Made by a program: the position numbers and the translations under genes. The notes beneath the pieces are model-generated. The model searched no databases and was not told the origin of the DNA. It was given only the letters and a program-made list of their open reading frames with translations. 64,000 nucleotides of DNA from Pyronema omphalodes (taxonomy: Eukaryota; Ascomycota; Pezizomycetes; Pezizales; Pyronemataceae), in assembly GCA_024516155.1 (NCBI GenBank), contig JAJJXM010000012.1:372001-436000 (forward strand). The letters are read 5' to 3'. Shown here piece by piece: positions 22,578 to 34,900 of the stretch (position 1 is its first letter; each line of letters opens with the position of its first letter).

Positions 22578-22850
22578 CAGTCGACTCGGTTTATAAGGGT
22601 ACGCCGGGTCCCGACGGTTTTTGTATAGTAATCAAGGGTTTCACAGTGTACTATAATACCCTTAAGAAAATGCCGAAAATTTGTATGGTACCCTTATACA
22701 GTAGGGCGGCTGGTGATGTGGCTATGGTGCAATTTGTATGGCGCTAGTACTCCACTTACCTCTGCACTACGTATCCCTGCTCTGTGCGTCTCGGCCAATC
22801 ACTCGTGCCAAGCTTCTCCGTCTTTAAGAATATACATCATATAAGTTGTC
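22578..22850. mobile_element. Degenerate pogo-type MITE
   Basis: It begins TA|CAGTCGACTCGGTTTATAAG and shares interior words with the intact MITE at 27615: TTTTTGTATRG near the left, ATACYCTTAAGRAAATGC, TGGCGCTA followed by ACCTCTGC, and CAATCACTCGYGCCAAGC. The right terminal repeat is no longer recognisable, so the right boundary is approximate. Confidence 0.6.
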
Positions 22851-23246
22851 CGCCCCTCTTCAAAACAAATCGCGAGGCCGACCGTATATAAAGGGTACGG
22901 CGCACAATAGGGGAGAAGCGGACCCACCGCAAATTCGTGAGCGCGCTGGAAGTGCCCGTTCGGGTGTGACGCGTGGTGTTCTTGCTTCCGAGAGGGCCAT
23001 GACGCGATGTGCACATGGTCCAGTTTTTGTCAAAAAATAAAAATTAATAAAAAAATAAAATAAGAATGAAAATGAAAATAACAAAATTAAATTTGAAATT
23101 TGAAATTTCCGAATTAATCACATTTGTAATTATTAGCATCGAGATTTTACATTTAATCGCGTCCTCATTCGCGTGTGCTCTCATTACGCGCGTGCTTTCT
23201 TTCCATCCGCACGTATACTTCCATAGGGGCTTGCGCTTTCCAACCT

Positions 23247-23280
<34 letters not shown>

Positions 23281-25887
23281 AATATTGAACTTTGAATTTA
23301 TTAGTTAATCGCACTGTGATTATTTCAAATATCGAGATTTTCCGTCCCCATTCATGTATATTGTCCATTTGCGCGTGTTCTCTGCACGCTCACGGCATCA
23401 GCCTCTTCTCTAGCCACAAATGGGCCTTAGTCATCCGTTTTTTTGTGCAGGGGTGACGGGCATTGTAGACCTTTTGTAAAAAAAAAACCAAGAATTCCAA
23501 TTGAAGGATAATAGCAGCGAAAACTACGGTGCTCGCTAAATAAAGCACAGCCCAGGCGCTACTGACAAGAAGCGAGCCAACTCTGTCTTTCTCTGCACCT
23601 TTTCCTCCTTATAGGTACCATTTATTCGCCACGTCCGGTTCTTGTTGAGTCTGCATTCAAATATTGTTACCTCGTCAGGTTTTGTCGAAGCATCATCGGT
23701 GTTATGGACCTGTATCTTTCCATTTCTTCTTACACCTCCAGCAAGTTCCACCCGTAAAGCTTCCTGCCTTCAGCTTTTCGCAGTATCGGCATCCAATGTT
23801 GGATGTGATTTGAAGTTCCGACATCCTCGTGTTGCGTTATTGCATCGTTGCAGACATGCTGTTCGGCCTGATGGTAATGGGTTATGCCCTAACACCTAAT
23901 CCGTCTCGTCCCTTTCCCTGAAACTTACGTAAGTAACCACCGCGACTAATTGGCTGCAGATCTTAACAATGTATTCCGCAGCCTGACTTACCATGTTCAA
24001 CTGCCTGGCGACCTTCCGACCCAATTTTCAAGCTTCCGTTTTATCTGTATACATCAATCACTTCATCAGGATTGAGTGCCATTTGTGGCATAGTGTTGGA
24101 ACTGACTCACCATGATCGATTACCCGCAAGATCCGCAAATCTGGCCGCGATGTTTTTCATTTAGAGGAGTATCTTATTTTTCGATCAAAGTTGGCCTCGC
24201 ATTAGCCGTCTTAGGTCATGTCATAAAGCTAGAGAAGAGTGAAATTCCGAGAAAAGGAAGATGGGAGTGCGAGTGTGCGTGTAGGTTGCATTGCTAGGGG
24301 GCGTATAGACCAAACTATGTTTACAGCCAACGCCAACTGCGGCTGGAAGTGGTTAAGTTTGTCCATACAAAGCACAAGATTTATCTTGCCGCCATCGACT
24401 CAAATCTTCTCTGGAACATGGAGGTACAGTCGACACTGTGATCAAATCATTTGGCGGGGAGAATGATACAAAACTGTTTTCTGATTTATACACCACCACG
24501 ATCAAGTTTCGCCCATGATGGTAAGTATGCACCTATGAATACTGGAGAACTTCCCGTAAGACTATAGCAACGATTTTTCTATTACATTTTCCAACAAAAC
24601 ACAATGCCATCCAATCAATCAAAAGTTGTAACTCTGAAATCACAAAGGCATTGGGGTCAGAGACGCGCTCAATCGTGATAAACGAATTCGTAACAATTTA
24701 CGGTATCAATCTGCTGCACAATGCAATAGAAAAATTGTTGCTATAGCTTGTCTATAGCCGTACGGGAAGTTCTCCACTGTCTCCGGTGAGTTATGTGTAC
24801 TTGAAATGTCCCAAGTCAAGAATGAAGTATCAGTCTGTTGATTTACTTTACCAATCAAGAGACTTCCAGTTATACAAAAGGGCGTCAATTATGCATTAAA
24901 AAATCAAACATCAAATAATAGAATGAAAATATATGTGAAATCATAAACACAACATTGGATTTATTCACAGAAAGATTTTCAAATTTAATTCCTACAATAC
25001 CAAATACGATCCAGCAGCATATCTCGACATAATGTAAGATTGCAAGAAATTATCTGTTGCCGATGCTTTCCAAATGTCAATCATCTTTCGGTTCGACAAC
25101 GGGTGCTGGCTGATAGTTCGATTCCGTTGGTAGCCATAGCGATGTTGCCATCCTTACCTCCTGAAGCAGGCATCCCTATTCGCTCCCACATTCCAAGGAG
25201 CTCATAATCAGCATATGGTTCATTATCCAGGAGACTTTTCATCATGCCTGTGAGACGAGATCGAGGGAGATTACCGGCCTAGCTATGCGCTGAGAGTTTC
25301 CCGAGGTCAACCAATGCGGACGAAGCCTATCGGTATGTCAATGACAGGGGTACATTGGTCAGTTAGCTTATTTTCGAAATGTGGAGAAGCAAAGAGGGAG
25401 GAAAGAAAAGAGTGAAACTATTTGGAAGGAGTTGGGGACCGTGGGGTAAACATTAAAGGAAGACTAGAGCCTTAGTAGCTCGGTACCTCGTGTTTGTGAC
25501 AGCAAAGCCTCATACCCAGGAGATTACATCTAGCTTCTAATTCTAATTGCGGACTTTGGATAAACATCATCCACCGTCCACTTCGTATCTACAATATCCT
25601 CGATGTCTTCCCCAGAAGACTCTTCAATCCCGTATCTCATCTTGCATCAATTCCTTTGATATGTTACTTATCCATTTCTTCGAAACCCTTTTAATTCGCG
25701 GATATCTGCTCTCAACCTCATTCAAAGGTTCATTCAGAGTACTCTAACTATTTTCAATTCTATACAAATACGCTTCATTTCATGCAGTAATGATCAAGCC
25801 CTGTGAATCATCTTCCTATCGATATTATTACTGATGGAGTACCTCAGCTTGCTGGACGATCAAATCAAGACATTTACAAGGGTTGAC
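22851..25887. other. 3 kb without a recognised gene
   Basis: Two diverged copies of an AATCRCA...ATCGAGATTTT...GCGTGTKYTCT segment lie at about 23090-23190 and 23275-23390, separated by a run of 32 T at 23248-23279. Frames at 23536-23751 (minus) and 24112-24466 (plus) have no recognisable domain. I see nothing else with support. Confidence 0.4.
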
Positions 25888-25924
25888 CAGAGTTCGGCAC
25901 GGTCCGTCCGGTCCCGTCCTGGCT
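25888..25924. mobile_element. Isolated terminal end of a hAT-like element
   Basis: From CAGAGTTCGGCACGGTCCGT onward, 37 bases are identical to the reverse complement of the right end of the element at 26506-27467. I found no matching second terminus with the flank GGGTTGAC repeated, so this is a fragment or an element whose other end has decayed. Confidence 0.6.
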
Positions 25925-26505
25925 GGATTTTGTTAGAGATTTATTAATGGTGATGAAAAGGCTAGCTGCATAAAGCTCGGATGAGGAACAGTGGATGGTT
26001 GGATCGAGGACCCAGAAGTTGAAATGCTCCACAAGGACGGAAAGTGTGAAGTGTATTATTAGATGCGGTAAGATCTCCATGATCAGACGCTGACTGGTAA
26101 GCTTTTATCCCAAACTCTGACACATCGCACCCGCCTAACTTGAGAAATGTAACATTATAAAATAACAGAATCAGCAAGAGCAAAAGAAATAACCACCCAT
26201 GATTCATGAAAAAGGACAATAACATTGATAACCCTTGACGGCCTTCTAGGCTTCTACATAAACGGTTTCCGGTACTTATTTATTCCAGCAGCTCCAGGAT
26301 GTCATCCGGATCCCGCAACCTTTAATCCCGGTTGGATTCAATGATGCATTGATATTCGGCTTTTCATTTTTTTACGCTTTCCGTTCTGGTTCTCCGACAT
26401 TCTCTCAAGCTGGTGGCGGTATAGCTCCCATGATCCATTCACAAGCTCTGTACCTTCGTATACCAACATGTTAGTACCATCGGATAATTACTAGAGCCCA
26501 GCAGC
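25925..26505. other. Spacer between the two hAT-like termini
   Basis: No gene is recognised in the short frames on either strand. The final eight bases (26498-26505, CCAGCAGC) are the left target-site duplication of the next element. Confidence 0.4.
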
Positions 26506-27467
26506 CAGAGTTCGGCACGGTCCGTCCAGGACGGCGGACCGGACGGGACCACGCTGGTGGTCCCGTCCCGTCCACCTTCCTGGACGGACGGCCACTAGGT
26601 GGTCCGGTCCCGTCCGCAAACTCAAAAGACCGGACGGGACGGCGGGTGACGGCAGGACCGTGGTCTTTGGGTGCGCTAGTGTGCAGGGGGCCGTTTGGTT
26701 CAAGTTTGCCAGATGCTATGGGCCGCAGCAGCGACGTTTTCAGCACTGCAGTAGATAAACCCTTCATGCTGAACTTCAGTAAAACTTTTACATTGCACTG
26801 CAGGTGCACGCTCTACCCAGCAATAGTTTCACTGCCTATGGTATTATTTTCGTTTCCTAATGAAGTACGATCCCGCTATAAATGTTTCCTGTATTCTTCA
26901 CACTCCATCTTCTACCTTTCTATCTTCTACATGCAAGAATTTTCCACTTCTTTCATTGCCGTGTAGGTTGAACACCAACAGGCGTCACTCAATTCCCAGA
27001 GGAGCAGAAATATGCCAATTTTCTTATCGGCGTTCTCTACACCTGTTCCGACTAGGAGCAGAACACCCTGCCTGTCCTCTCAAGAGTTGTGTTCATTCAA
27101 GAAGGATGGGGAAGGACGCATTTTAGTGGCGGGAGAAGGAGCATTCTTATGCATCAGTATAGTTTTTCTTTGTTTGCAAGCAACTCCATATAGGTGACTT
27201 TAATTCCTGCAATGCATCAGAATTATCTAAGGAAAACAACATGAGCCGTAGTAAAAAAACTGCGGGTTTCGAGTGACCGGTTGTGACGCTAGTCGTGGTC
27301 ACCCACGGTCGCCCGCGGTCCGTCCCGTCCACGGTCGCCCGCGGTCCGTCCCGTCCATGGTGCCTCCAGGACGGCCGGTCCTGGTCCTACTTCAGGACGG
27401 GACCACGAGTGACGGTCCGGTCCCGTCCAAAGCCAGGACGGGACCGGACGGACCGTGCCGAACTCTG
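26506..27467. mobile_element. Non-autonomous hAT element, 962 bp, with 8-bp target-site duplication
   Basis: Terminal inverted repeats are CAGAGTTCGGCACGGTCCGT at the left and its complement at the right end. The element is flanked by a perfect 8-base direct repeat, CCAGCAGC (26498-26505 and 27468-27475); 8-base duplications are the hallmark of hAT transposition. Both arms (about 26506-26680 and 27290-27467) are GC-rich. They hold roughly ten copies of GGTCCCGTCC, or its complement, in both orientations, like subterminal transposase sites. The 600-base interior is AT-richer and has no transposase frame. A hAT transposase elsewhere would be needed to move it. Confidence 0.88.
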
Positions 27468-27475
27468 CCAGCAGC

Positions 27476-27614
27476 AATAAAACCGCTGCCTTGCGCTGTA
27501 GCAATTAGGGCATTCTGTTCCTCCAAATTCTCTATCATTCCCTGGCCCGGTAGACCGTAGCATTCGCTGGTCACTACGCTGGACTGGATAATCTGGATTT
27601 ATTGTTTTGTTATA
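27476..27614. other. Short spacer between hAT element and MITE
   Basis: About 140 bases of unremarkable sequence. It ends with the TA dinucleotide that is the target site of the MITE. Confidence 0.4.
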
Positions 27615-27970
27615 CAGTCGAACCTTTTTATAAGCGTACCAATTATAAGAATAACCTCTTCATAAGAGTGCATAGCCGTGGTCCCGTCGATTTTTGTATG
27701 GGAAATAAGAGTAACCTCGATACTAAAATACTCTTAAGGAAATGCGAAAAATTGTTAGCATACTCTTATGATAGAGGTATGTGAGCAGGGTATACTCGTA
27801 CCAAGGTGGCGCTAATGCACTACCTTGAGGCAGAGGAGCGGTACACACCACCCCCAGCGCGCAGGGTCTCAAGCAATCACTCGCGCCAAGCCAACCTCTG
27901 CCGAAGAGTTTCGTCATTATAAGAGTACACTTCTCCGGTCCCAGCGTACTCTTATAAAGAGGTTCGACTG
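27615..27970. mobile_element. Pogo/Tc1-type MITE, 356 bp, intact ends
   Basis: Left end CAGTCGAACCTTTTTATAAG and right end CTTATAAAGAGGTTCGACTG are near-perfect inverted repeats. TA lies on both sides (27613-27614 and 27971-27972), the target duplication of Tc1/mariner-pogo elements. No transposase frame is present, so it is non-autonomous. Internal ATAAG/CTTAT words recur near both ends. Confidence 0.9.
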
Positions 27971-27979
27971 TAGTATATT

Positions 27980-29520
27980 ATTTATTTATTATTTATTGAA
28001 TCATACGCTGACCGAGGCCTAAAAGGCCCATGCAGGAAAAAACAACAAAACACCCAATACCCGTCCTCGTGAAATTAACCACCTTATGAGGCCCCCCGAT
28101 CTCCTTTATCCCAGATATCCACCTGATTACGATATGAAAAAACAAAGAACAGAAAAAGAGACAACAAAATCAACACCGAGAAAAAAGAAAAAAAAAAAAA
28201 AAGGGTAACATAGATCACCGCGAACAAACACCTCCATTCAAATGTAACTCCCGAGTGGTACCTTTTTGGTATCCTACTCCACTCTCTTTCCCACACCTGT
28301 CCGTTGAAGAAAATCTAATACATGTTCTGTCAACCGTTCATCTTGGAACAACGCCAGCACATTCATCCTTGTCCCTCGACCCATTTTCTTCCCCTTCACC
28401 TTCTCAACCTTCTTCTTCAGCACCAAGAGATCTCGCTTCAATGCCTTACATTCGCCAAACAGGTGTCCCCGGGTTTGTCTTTTTTCCGAGTTGCAAAACC
28501 AGCAACTATCCGAGTCTTTCTTCTTAATTCGTACAAGATGTGTCCCAATCAGAGCGTTGCCGGACGCTAATTGGAGGAAAACAGCTGCTTTCCTTTTTGG
28601 GATCTTTTGAAGAGCCTGTCTTATTCCCCAGGATTTTTTTGGTCGGTAGGATCGGCTTTTTTCCAGGTTTGTCTTGATCCATTCTGTCGTGAGTTTGGTA
28701 GATCGTTCTGTGGCGAGCCGGTTGACATGAGCAAGTGATGCCCATTTCATCGGTGCACACTTTTGCATGAGACCTGTATATGTATCCCCGCATTTGTGTG
28801 CCGCTGCTCTTTTTGCTGCAGCGTCCGCCATCTCATTCCTGGTGATTCCAATATGACTTGGGATCCAACGGTATTCAATTTGCACCCCCAGGAGCTGGAG
28901 TTTCCTCTCTGTACTGTGGATCCAAGTGGTAATCATTTGTCCTGGCCCTTCATTGTCGTTTTGCAAGCGCCTCAGTGCAGCTTGCGCATCACAGAAGATT
29001 GTTATTTTTGGAAAAAACATCCCTTCGGTCCTCAGGTTGTGAGCTTGTCGAAGAGCTTTATGAATGGCATATAGTTCTGCATCGAATACTTCTTGATTTG
29101 TTCCTAAGTGGAATTCTTCGGAGGCGTAATCATTATTGACCTGGTGAACCACTGCTGCACCTGTATGGTCATTCGGGAGTTTCGAGCCATCTGTCCAAAA
29201 GCATTCGGATCCAAGTTCCTTCCATTCTTGTGCGATTGCCGAGGCCTTTTCTGGTGTCTCAATGATCACTGTGCCCAGTGTCTTTCTCCCAGTACGTGGT
29301 TGTACACTCTCCACCTTCTGGAATCCAGAAAGTTTCAAGCACCGTTTGTGGGTATTCCTAACAGCCTCTGCTGTAGCGGATCGATTTCGCCGGCTGGTGG
29401 GCACTTTGGGTTCTGGTCTTGCCAGAGTCCTCGCTTTGAATCGCTCTTGTCGGCCTCTTGCAATGGCAATTGCTGGCTTCATGCCTCCCTCAGCCATGAG
29501 GATTGTTATAGTATTTACTA
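27980..29520 (-). mobile_element. 5'-truncated non-LTR retrotransposon (Tad-like LINE)
   Basis: On the minus strand it contains the C-terminal RNase H and zinc-finger part of the pol protein, then a 3' UTR ending GGCCTCGGTCAGCGTATGATT and an AATAAATA-type tail at about 27975-28000. The reverse transcriptase and first ORF are absent. An in-frame stop lies about ten codons upstream of the coding ATG at 29497, so the truncation point is near 29500-29520. The 3' tail abuts the right end of the MITE. Confidence 0.85.
28274..29497 (-). CDS. LINE pol C-terminal fragment: RNase H plus CCHC zinc finger
   Basis: 407 codons remain open. RNase H motifs are in order: WTDGSKLPNDHTGAAVV (first Asp, about residue 102), EVFDAELYAIHKAL (Glu), ITIFCDAQAAL (Asp), and YRWIPSHIGITRNEMADAAAK with the last Asp. 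The full D-E-D-D set is therefore kept. Near the C-terminus CWFCNSEKRQTRGHLFGEC is a C-x2-C-x8-H-x4-C knuckle typical of LINE proteins. In the complete element this segment follows the reverse transcriptase and degrades RNA of the RNA/DNA hybrid. The ATG is arbitrary, since the true protein began far upstream in a full copy. An intact reading frame suggests a fairly recent insertion. Confidence 0.9.
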   Translation of the reverse strand: MAEGGMKPAIAIARGRQERFKARTLARPEPKVPTSRRNRSATAEAVRNTHKRCLKLSGFQKVESVQPRTGRKTLGTVIIETPEKASAIAQEWKELGSECFWTDGSKLPNDHTGAAVVHQVNNDYASEEFHLGTNQEVFDAELYAIHKALRQAHNLRTEGMFFPKITIFCDAQAALRRLQNDNEGPGQMITTWIHSTERKLQLLGVQIEYRWIPSHIGITRNEMADAAAKRAAAHKCGDTYTGLMQKCAPMKWASLAHVNRLATERSTKLTTEWIKTNLEKSRSYRPKKSWGIRQALQKIPKRKAAVFLQLASGNALIGTHLVRIKKKDSDSCWFCNSEKRQTRGHLFGECKALKRDLLVLKKKVEKVKGKKMGRGTRMNVLALFQDERLTEHVLDFLQRTGVGKRVE

Positions 29521-31199
29521 AACCGTATCATAGTCGTGGGGATGTTGAATTCTAACTATGGTGTTGTTCTTCTATGAATGTGTGGCTCTTGTCACGGACT
29601 CACAGCGGTAAGAAGCTTTTTGTTTGATCGTCTGCGGCTTGGAACGCAGGTGGCAGATATGGCTTGGATATTGGGTGAATGTTCCATCGTTGCTGGATTC
29701 TATAACCTTGGAATACAAATATGATGGATTCCTAATAAACTATTACATAACCGTACGAATCATCAGCTGTGGCCTGAGAGTATAGTTGCTAATATTGAAA
29801 ACATTCGTTTGTGAGCATATAGGCGGGGACATCTTCTGTAACACTTGGATCAAAAGGCAGACTGATAGGGGATTGTGCGTTTGTAACTTGTGGAACTCTA
29901 GAACTATCGGATCATGTTTGGTTATTCGTTTGTCAGCATCATCAAGTATCACTCTACTAGAACTGCTTTGTTGGAAATATCAAAAAAATGCAAAATGGTA
30001 TACATAATCACCTCAAAAGTCTTCAGTATAAAACTTATCTTCAATTCTTGTTATTATTACCGCGGATATAGATTTTGTATCTTGAACCTTGAATTCACGA
30101 TATTACTAATCTGTGCTCTATACATATGCATTGTAAAAAATATGAAGATATCTATTGAATTATCAACGTACTCGGCAGATCATCTGATGCCCCCAGCCCG
30201 CGTTCAAATTCTAGATGTACTTGAAATGATATAATGGGTATTCTTGATGTGCGATGATCTTATTAATCAACTCTGCATATCCCTTTGCTCCCTTGTAACG
30301 ACTAGTCACAACTTACCCCAAATCTTGGGCTCAGTATAACCCCCACAGATCAATCATTACCCCTGATCTTCTTGCAGAAAAATTAGAACTAATAACGGGG
30401 TGAATATATCAAGATTCGCAAAGTAATGACAACTAATGGCAACTTAAATTTATGATTTTACGCTACCGAATTTGGTGGCGAAGTATGATATGTATTATGT
30501 ATAGTGACTTTTCATTTCCATACTTGGTAATGATGGATGAAATATACGGCGTAGACGCATATTCTAGTAATTTGAGTATATAGAAGAATGATATGGTACG
30601 ATTTCTTGACCGGGGAAATATACTTGGAATAAGCGAGGTTTGTATGTATTTATCCTGCCTAATCTGGTAGCTAGCGACTTGAGCGTGGCAAATGTGCTTT
30701 TTTCTTACATGCTTCAATTTTCATACAGTACAGTACCTAGTATTGATGATTGTGGTTACTTGAGTTCCTGGGCTATATGTTTAGTTTGGATAACGTGGAA
30801 GCTTTGGGGGGATAATTTTTCTTGACTCTCGAATTGAGAATATTGTGGCTCTGTGTTCTTTCCTGACTGCAATCCACAGCCCGAGGTATACGCGAAAACT
30901 CAAACGCTGAGGCCTACTTTACCCCACGATAATCCATGGGGGTATATAGATATCTCAGCATTTGCGACAGAACGTACGATTATTCTGGACTCTTAGACCC
31001 TACCTGATCATAATCGGGAATTCGTCATTGGAATCTAAAACTTGGAAGATGTTCCGACTCCCGAATTCGCAAAAGCGTGCCAGTTTCCACCGGATGTCTT
31101 GCTTTTTATGGGCTACAGTATCTATGCCTAAGCACTTACTAAGTTTCCGGCAGGCTGGAAATTTTATATGGCACTATACACAACATGTACTGGACTCCC
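29521..31199. other. AT-rich region without recognised gene
   Basis: Short frames on both strands are AT-rich and lack family signals. Nothing else is supported. Confidence 0.4.
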
Positions 31200-31990
31200 G
31201 ATCAGTGATGGCCTTGCCGAGTAATGCCGAGCCAACTTATGATGTTACTTCTATTCCAGACTTCCGGGTCGATGGCCGTTGATAGACAGTTTTGTAGGAT
31301 CGTCAATGAGTTATGATACACAGCGGCATTGTAATACCGCCGTTATTTGTAGATCTCTGATCTCTCTATATCTCCACATTCCCCACCTTCTCCACCTTCT
31401 CCACCCTCGATCTCCGATCGTTTGCTTTTTTGTTGTTTATCTTTTTGTTGACTTAATATTATCTTGCTACAATATTTATTATTGTGGGAAGATCGGGGAG
31501 GCGGGGATGCTGCACTTGCCAGGAGTCCAGGAATTTACTCAGCGGATTAGCGGATTTTCTAGTGTTCAGCCACACTAGCCATTTTGGAGCTTCACTAGAC
31601 GTTGCTAAGCTTTACCAGGCCTTGCCAAGTTCCGAGATGATATTTGTGACTTTCTCAATTCATCAATTCCCAATGTATGATTCACCGAGCTATCATTCAC
31701 CGAGCTGCAAATGGCGAGCTAAAGACGATACCCGCCAAAAAGGTACCCTGATCCAAACTTTCGGGTCGTTTGATAGACAGGTTTGCGGGACTATGGACAA
31801 CGGGAATGCAACACCGTATTTCTGTTTGTAGATCTGTTGATTAATAACCATGGATCCTTAGTACTTGGCTTTTTCAAGGTTTGTATTATCCGTATTTGGA
31901 TCTTACAACTTGCTTTCCTTATTTTTTACATAACCGCCTTCTCCGCCTTCCCCGCTATTCATTTCATCTCAAATTCTACCACCATCGAAT
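31200..31990. repeat. Diverged direct duplication
   Basis: The segment TTCGGGTCG...TGATAGACAG, then CACCG-like sequence and TGTAGATCT, appears at about 31265-31355 and again at about 31757-31840. Both copies are followed by cytosine-rich CCTTCTCC runs and preceded by a GCCGAGC/ACCGAGC-type segment. The copies are only roughly similar, so this is an old duplication, possibly of a transposon. Confidence 0.4.
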
Positions 31991-34900
31991 GATGTCTTGT
32001 TCGCGAAAACATATCTGATATATCATGCATACAGCGTGTGCAACACATACCCAGTGCGCGTTTATCACCCGGCTTAAGAGTTACTAAGCCATCACAGAAA
32101 TAGCTGAATAGCCGCTTTGGGCACGTCTGACTGCCGCTTCATGCATCATCATACGTTTTTACACTGACATTGTTTTATTATCAAGGAGCAAGATTTTGAC
32201 CACAAGCAATCTTTCACTTCGTTATTTGGTTAAGTATACCTTCCATTTTTATATGGATTCTCAAACCTCTTCAATATTATGATTTATTGAATCAAATATG
32301 CTGAGTTTTTTGAAATATGAATAGAGATCAGCCATCAAGAACAAATTTGCCCACCCTCAATCTACTGTCATGACCCGCGGATATGGATGTTATTAAAATT
32401 GATCCATCACATTATATGGGTATTTCATCCCTGGAATAAAAGTTACCGTTTATGTCCTTTTGAGTCTCTGAGTGGTATGTATCTCCGCATATTCCAATCT
32501 TCTGTAAAGTGTACTCAAAGGCCCAAATAACAGTCTCTCAGCGATCTAAGCCCAAAGGTCTGGGACCTACTCTAGTATTCTTCAGAAGCACAGCAATGAG
32601 CGTAAAGCTTGTGCATAATTAATTCCGGCTATATATTGCGCAAGCTGGTCGCTCTTGCTCCCAAAGACAACCCGGCATTCTGGAGCTTGGGGCCTGGACT
32701 ATGAATTGTGCTTCTACCTATATATGTAGGCAGATTCCGTTCATCAGAGGTCCGTAATTCCGGGTTCATGAAAAGCCTGGGCTCATCCCGGATATTCCCG
32801 ATGCACTTCCAATATCCATAGCAGTGGGTCTGGGTGGTTATGCATACCGTGCATAATGAATACATGCATACTTAGATCCATTGTTGGGAAGCACGACTTG
32901 GAGTTGACCTCTAGTTATGTCCACGGCCCTTCTTTTCCACCACTCGGAGTGTCCGGTTCTCTAGAGTACACACGGATTTCCCGTGAATGCCGGTGTTTGT
33001 AAGATCCTTTGTCATCTGTGATCATCCGCTCTTTCCATTTTAGACTTTCTGTTGCCTTACTCATATGTAACTCGTAACTTCTCTCTTCGTATTACCTCTT
33101 GCCTGTTTGGAGGTAGTACCCGCTGTCAACATATTCGCTTGTTTATTCTTGGACTACTGGTGGATGGATTTATGGGTTCCTCTACTCCCCGGGTCGTATC
33201 ATGGTTCTTTTTCCGCGGACTCCCCGAGCCAGGGAAAACAAATGAACTACCCAAACCACTGTCCGGACTCTACGAGTCCCAGAGATACGACCATAGCACC
33301 TGTGATGCTTTTAAATATTTACATTAATCCCTCTTCAGCTCCTCGGGTTGTCGGGTTACTACTTTCGTTGTGATTCCCGCTTCCGTCGCAATGAACCCGA
33401 AGATCTTGAATCCCGTGAATATGTACCCGATGCATTGAGCTGTGATTAGTACTGCGCATCTTGAACCCCGAGCGTCTTAAGTAAACACCACAGTGGGTAC
33501 TCCAACACTCCACAGTCCTTGGGTCTTCGTTGCTTGGCTATCCCGTTCTCCTCCCCGAGATCCCCAGTCTTGAGGACTATCTCCAAACACCTGGATCGTA
33601 CATAGTCTCAGATCTTAAGTTGCTTGGTTATGATCTATCACTCAACTTTGGGGGGTTTCATTGGACTGGCTGCTTTTTTGGGGACTTGTTGAGAATATGG
33701 GGGATGGTTGGGTTGGAACAGCCAGACATAGCCAAGCCCTTCCGACGTACCGAGAAACCCTACCGAAATTGCAGCTCAAAAACCAGAGACAACCCAGCTT
33801 TGAACCGGTGGAGACAAGTGCGCAGACCACGCAGACTACGAAGCTGACTCCACAGTTGTACATACATAGCGACGATGTTCTCCACTATGTATGTCAACTA
33901 CATATCAACCGAACCATAGCGGCATCTAGAGTGGGGAGCAGAGTAGTTCCCTCCCCACCTGGGTCCGTCCTGAAAGAAGCGAAAACGAGTCAAGCTGAAG
34001 CTGAAGCTGAAGACAAATATGTATATACGCCGCTGTGTTGCTGATGTATGAAGATATGTGGGAATTTACGCACAGAGCTTTGCAATAGCAGTCAAACGGA
34101 ACTTGCCTGGCCGGGCGTCTTTCAAGCTTCAATTATTTCTTGGCTATCGTTTCCAATGAAATGGAAATCCCATCAAAGCCACAGCCAAAGCCACTTGAAC
34201 GATCTAAAAGAGGCATCACTATCTAACTAGCTTCACTGGTGGTTCTCCTTCGCGTGGCGAACAGCGACCAGCTCTGCTCGCGAGCCCAAAAGCCACGTTA
34301 CCAGGGCTCCCATCCCGGGGCACCCAGGCCTTTGGGCTCCCCGGGCATGGTAGGAGTTTGGAAGCGAGCGAGCCGTGCTTGTGCTTCTAGGAAACCCGAA
34401 CCAACCCGACAAAATGGGAATCGCTGTGTACCCGTGTAGAGGAGTACATATGATTAAGTGGCTGTCGTGGCTGCAGCTTTTGTATTGCATGAGTTTTTGC
34501 ACGTTTAGAACATGGCAAAAGAAAAGTGCTTTACCACCTCCGCGGGACCTATTGGTGTAAAGATGAAAAAAGGGTAAAAATTTATAATGTGGTACCAACT
34601 CCGGAGGCCTCTGAAGGGTGAATTCCATACAGCAAAGGAGAAGGGCTGTTTCTCACAATTGCAGAGGACGGTAATAACGCCAAAGTGAATATCTTCCTGA
34701 TGGGTACATATTGGAGGGCAGATATAGACAGGCTTCTAGAGCTCCCCAGAACTGAGATCGTGGGTATGGCTGATATGTATGGCTCATATGGCTTGTGACG
34801 TTTCTATTTCGTTGAAGGAGTTGTAATTTATAGAGTAGGAATAGAGTGGTCTGGTTATCAAATTATTGCGAGACGTAAGCCTATATTTCCAAAACCGAAC

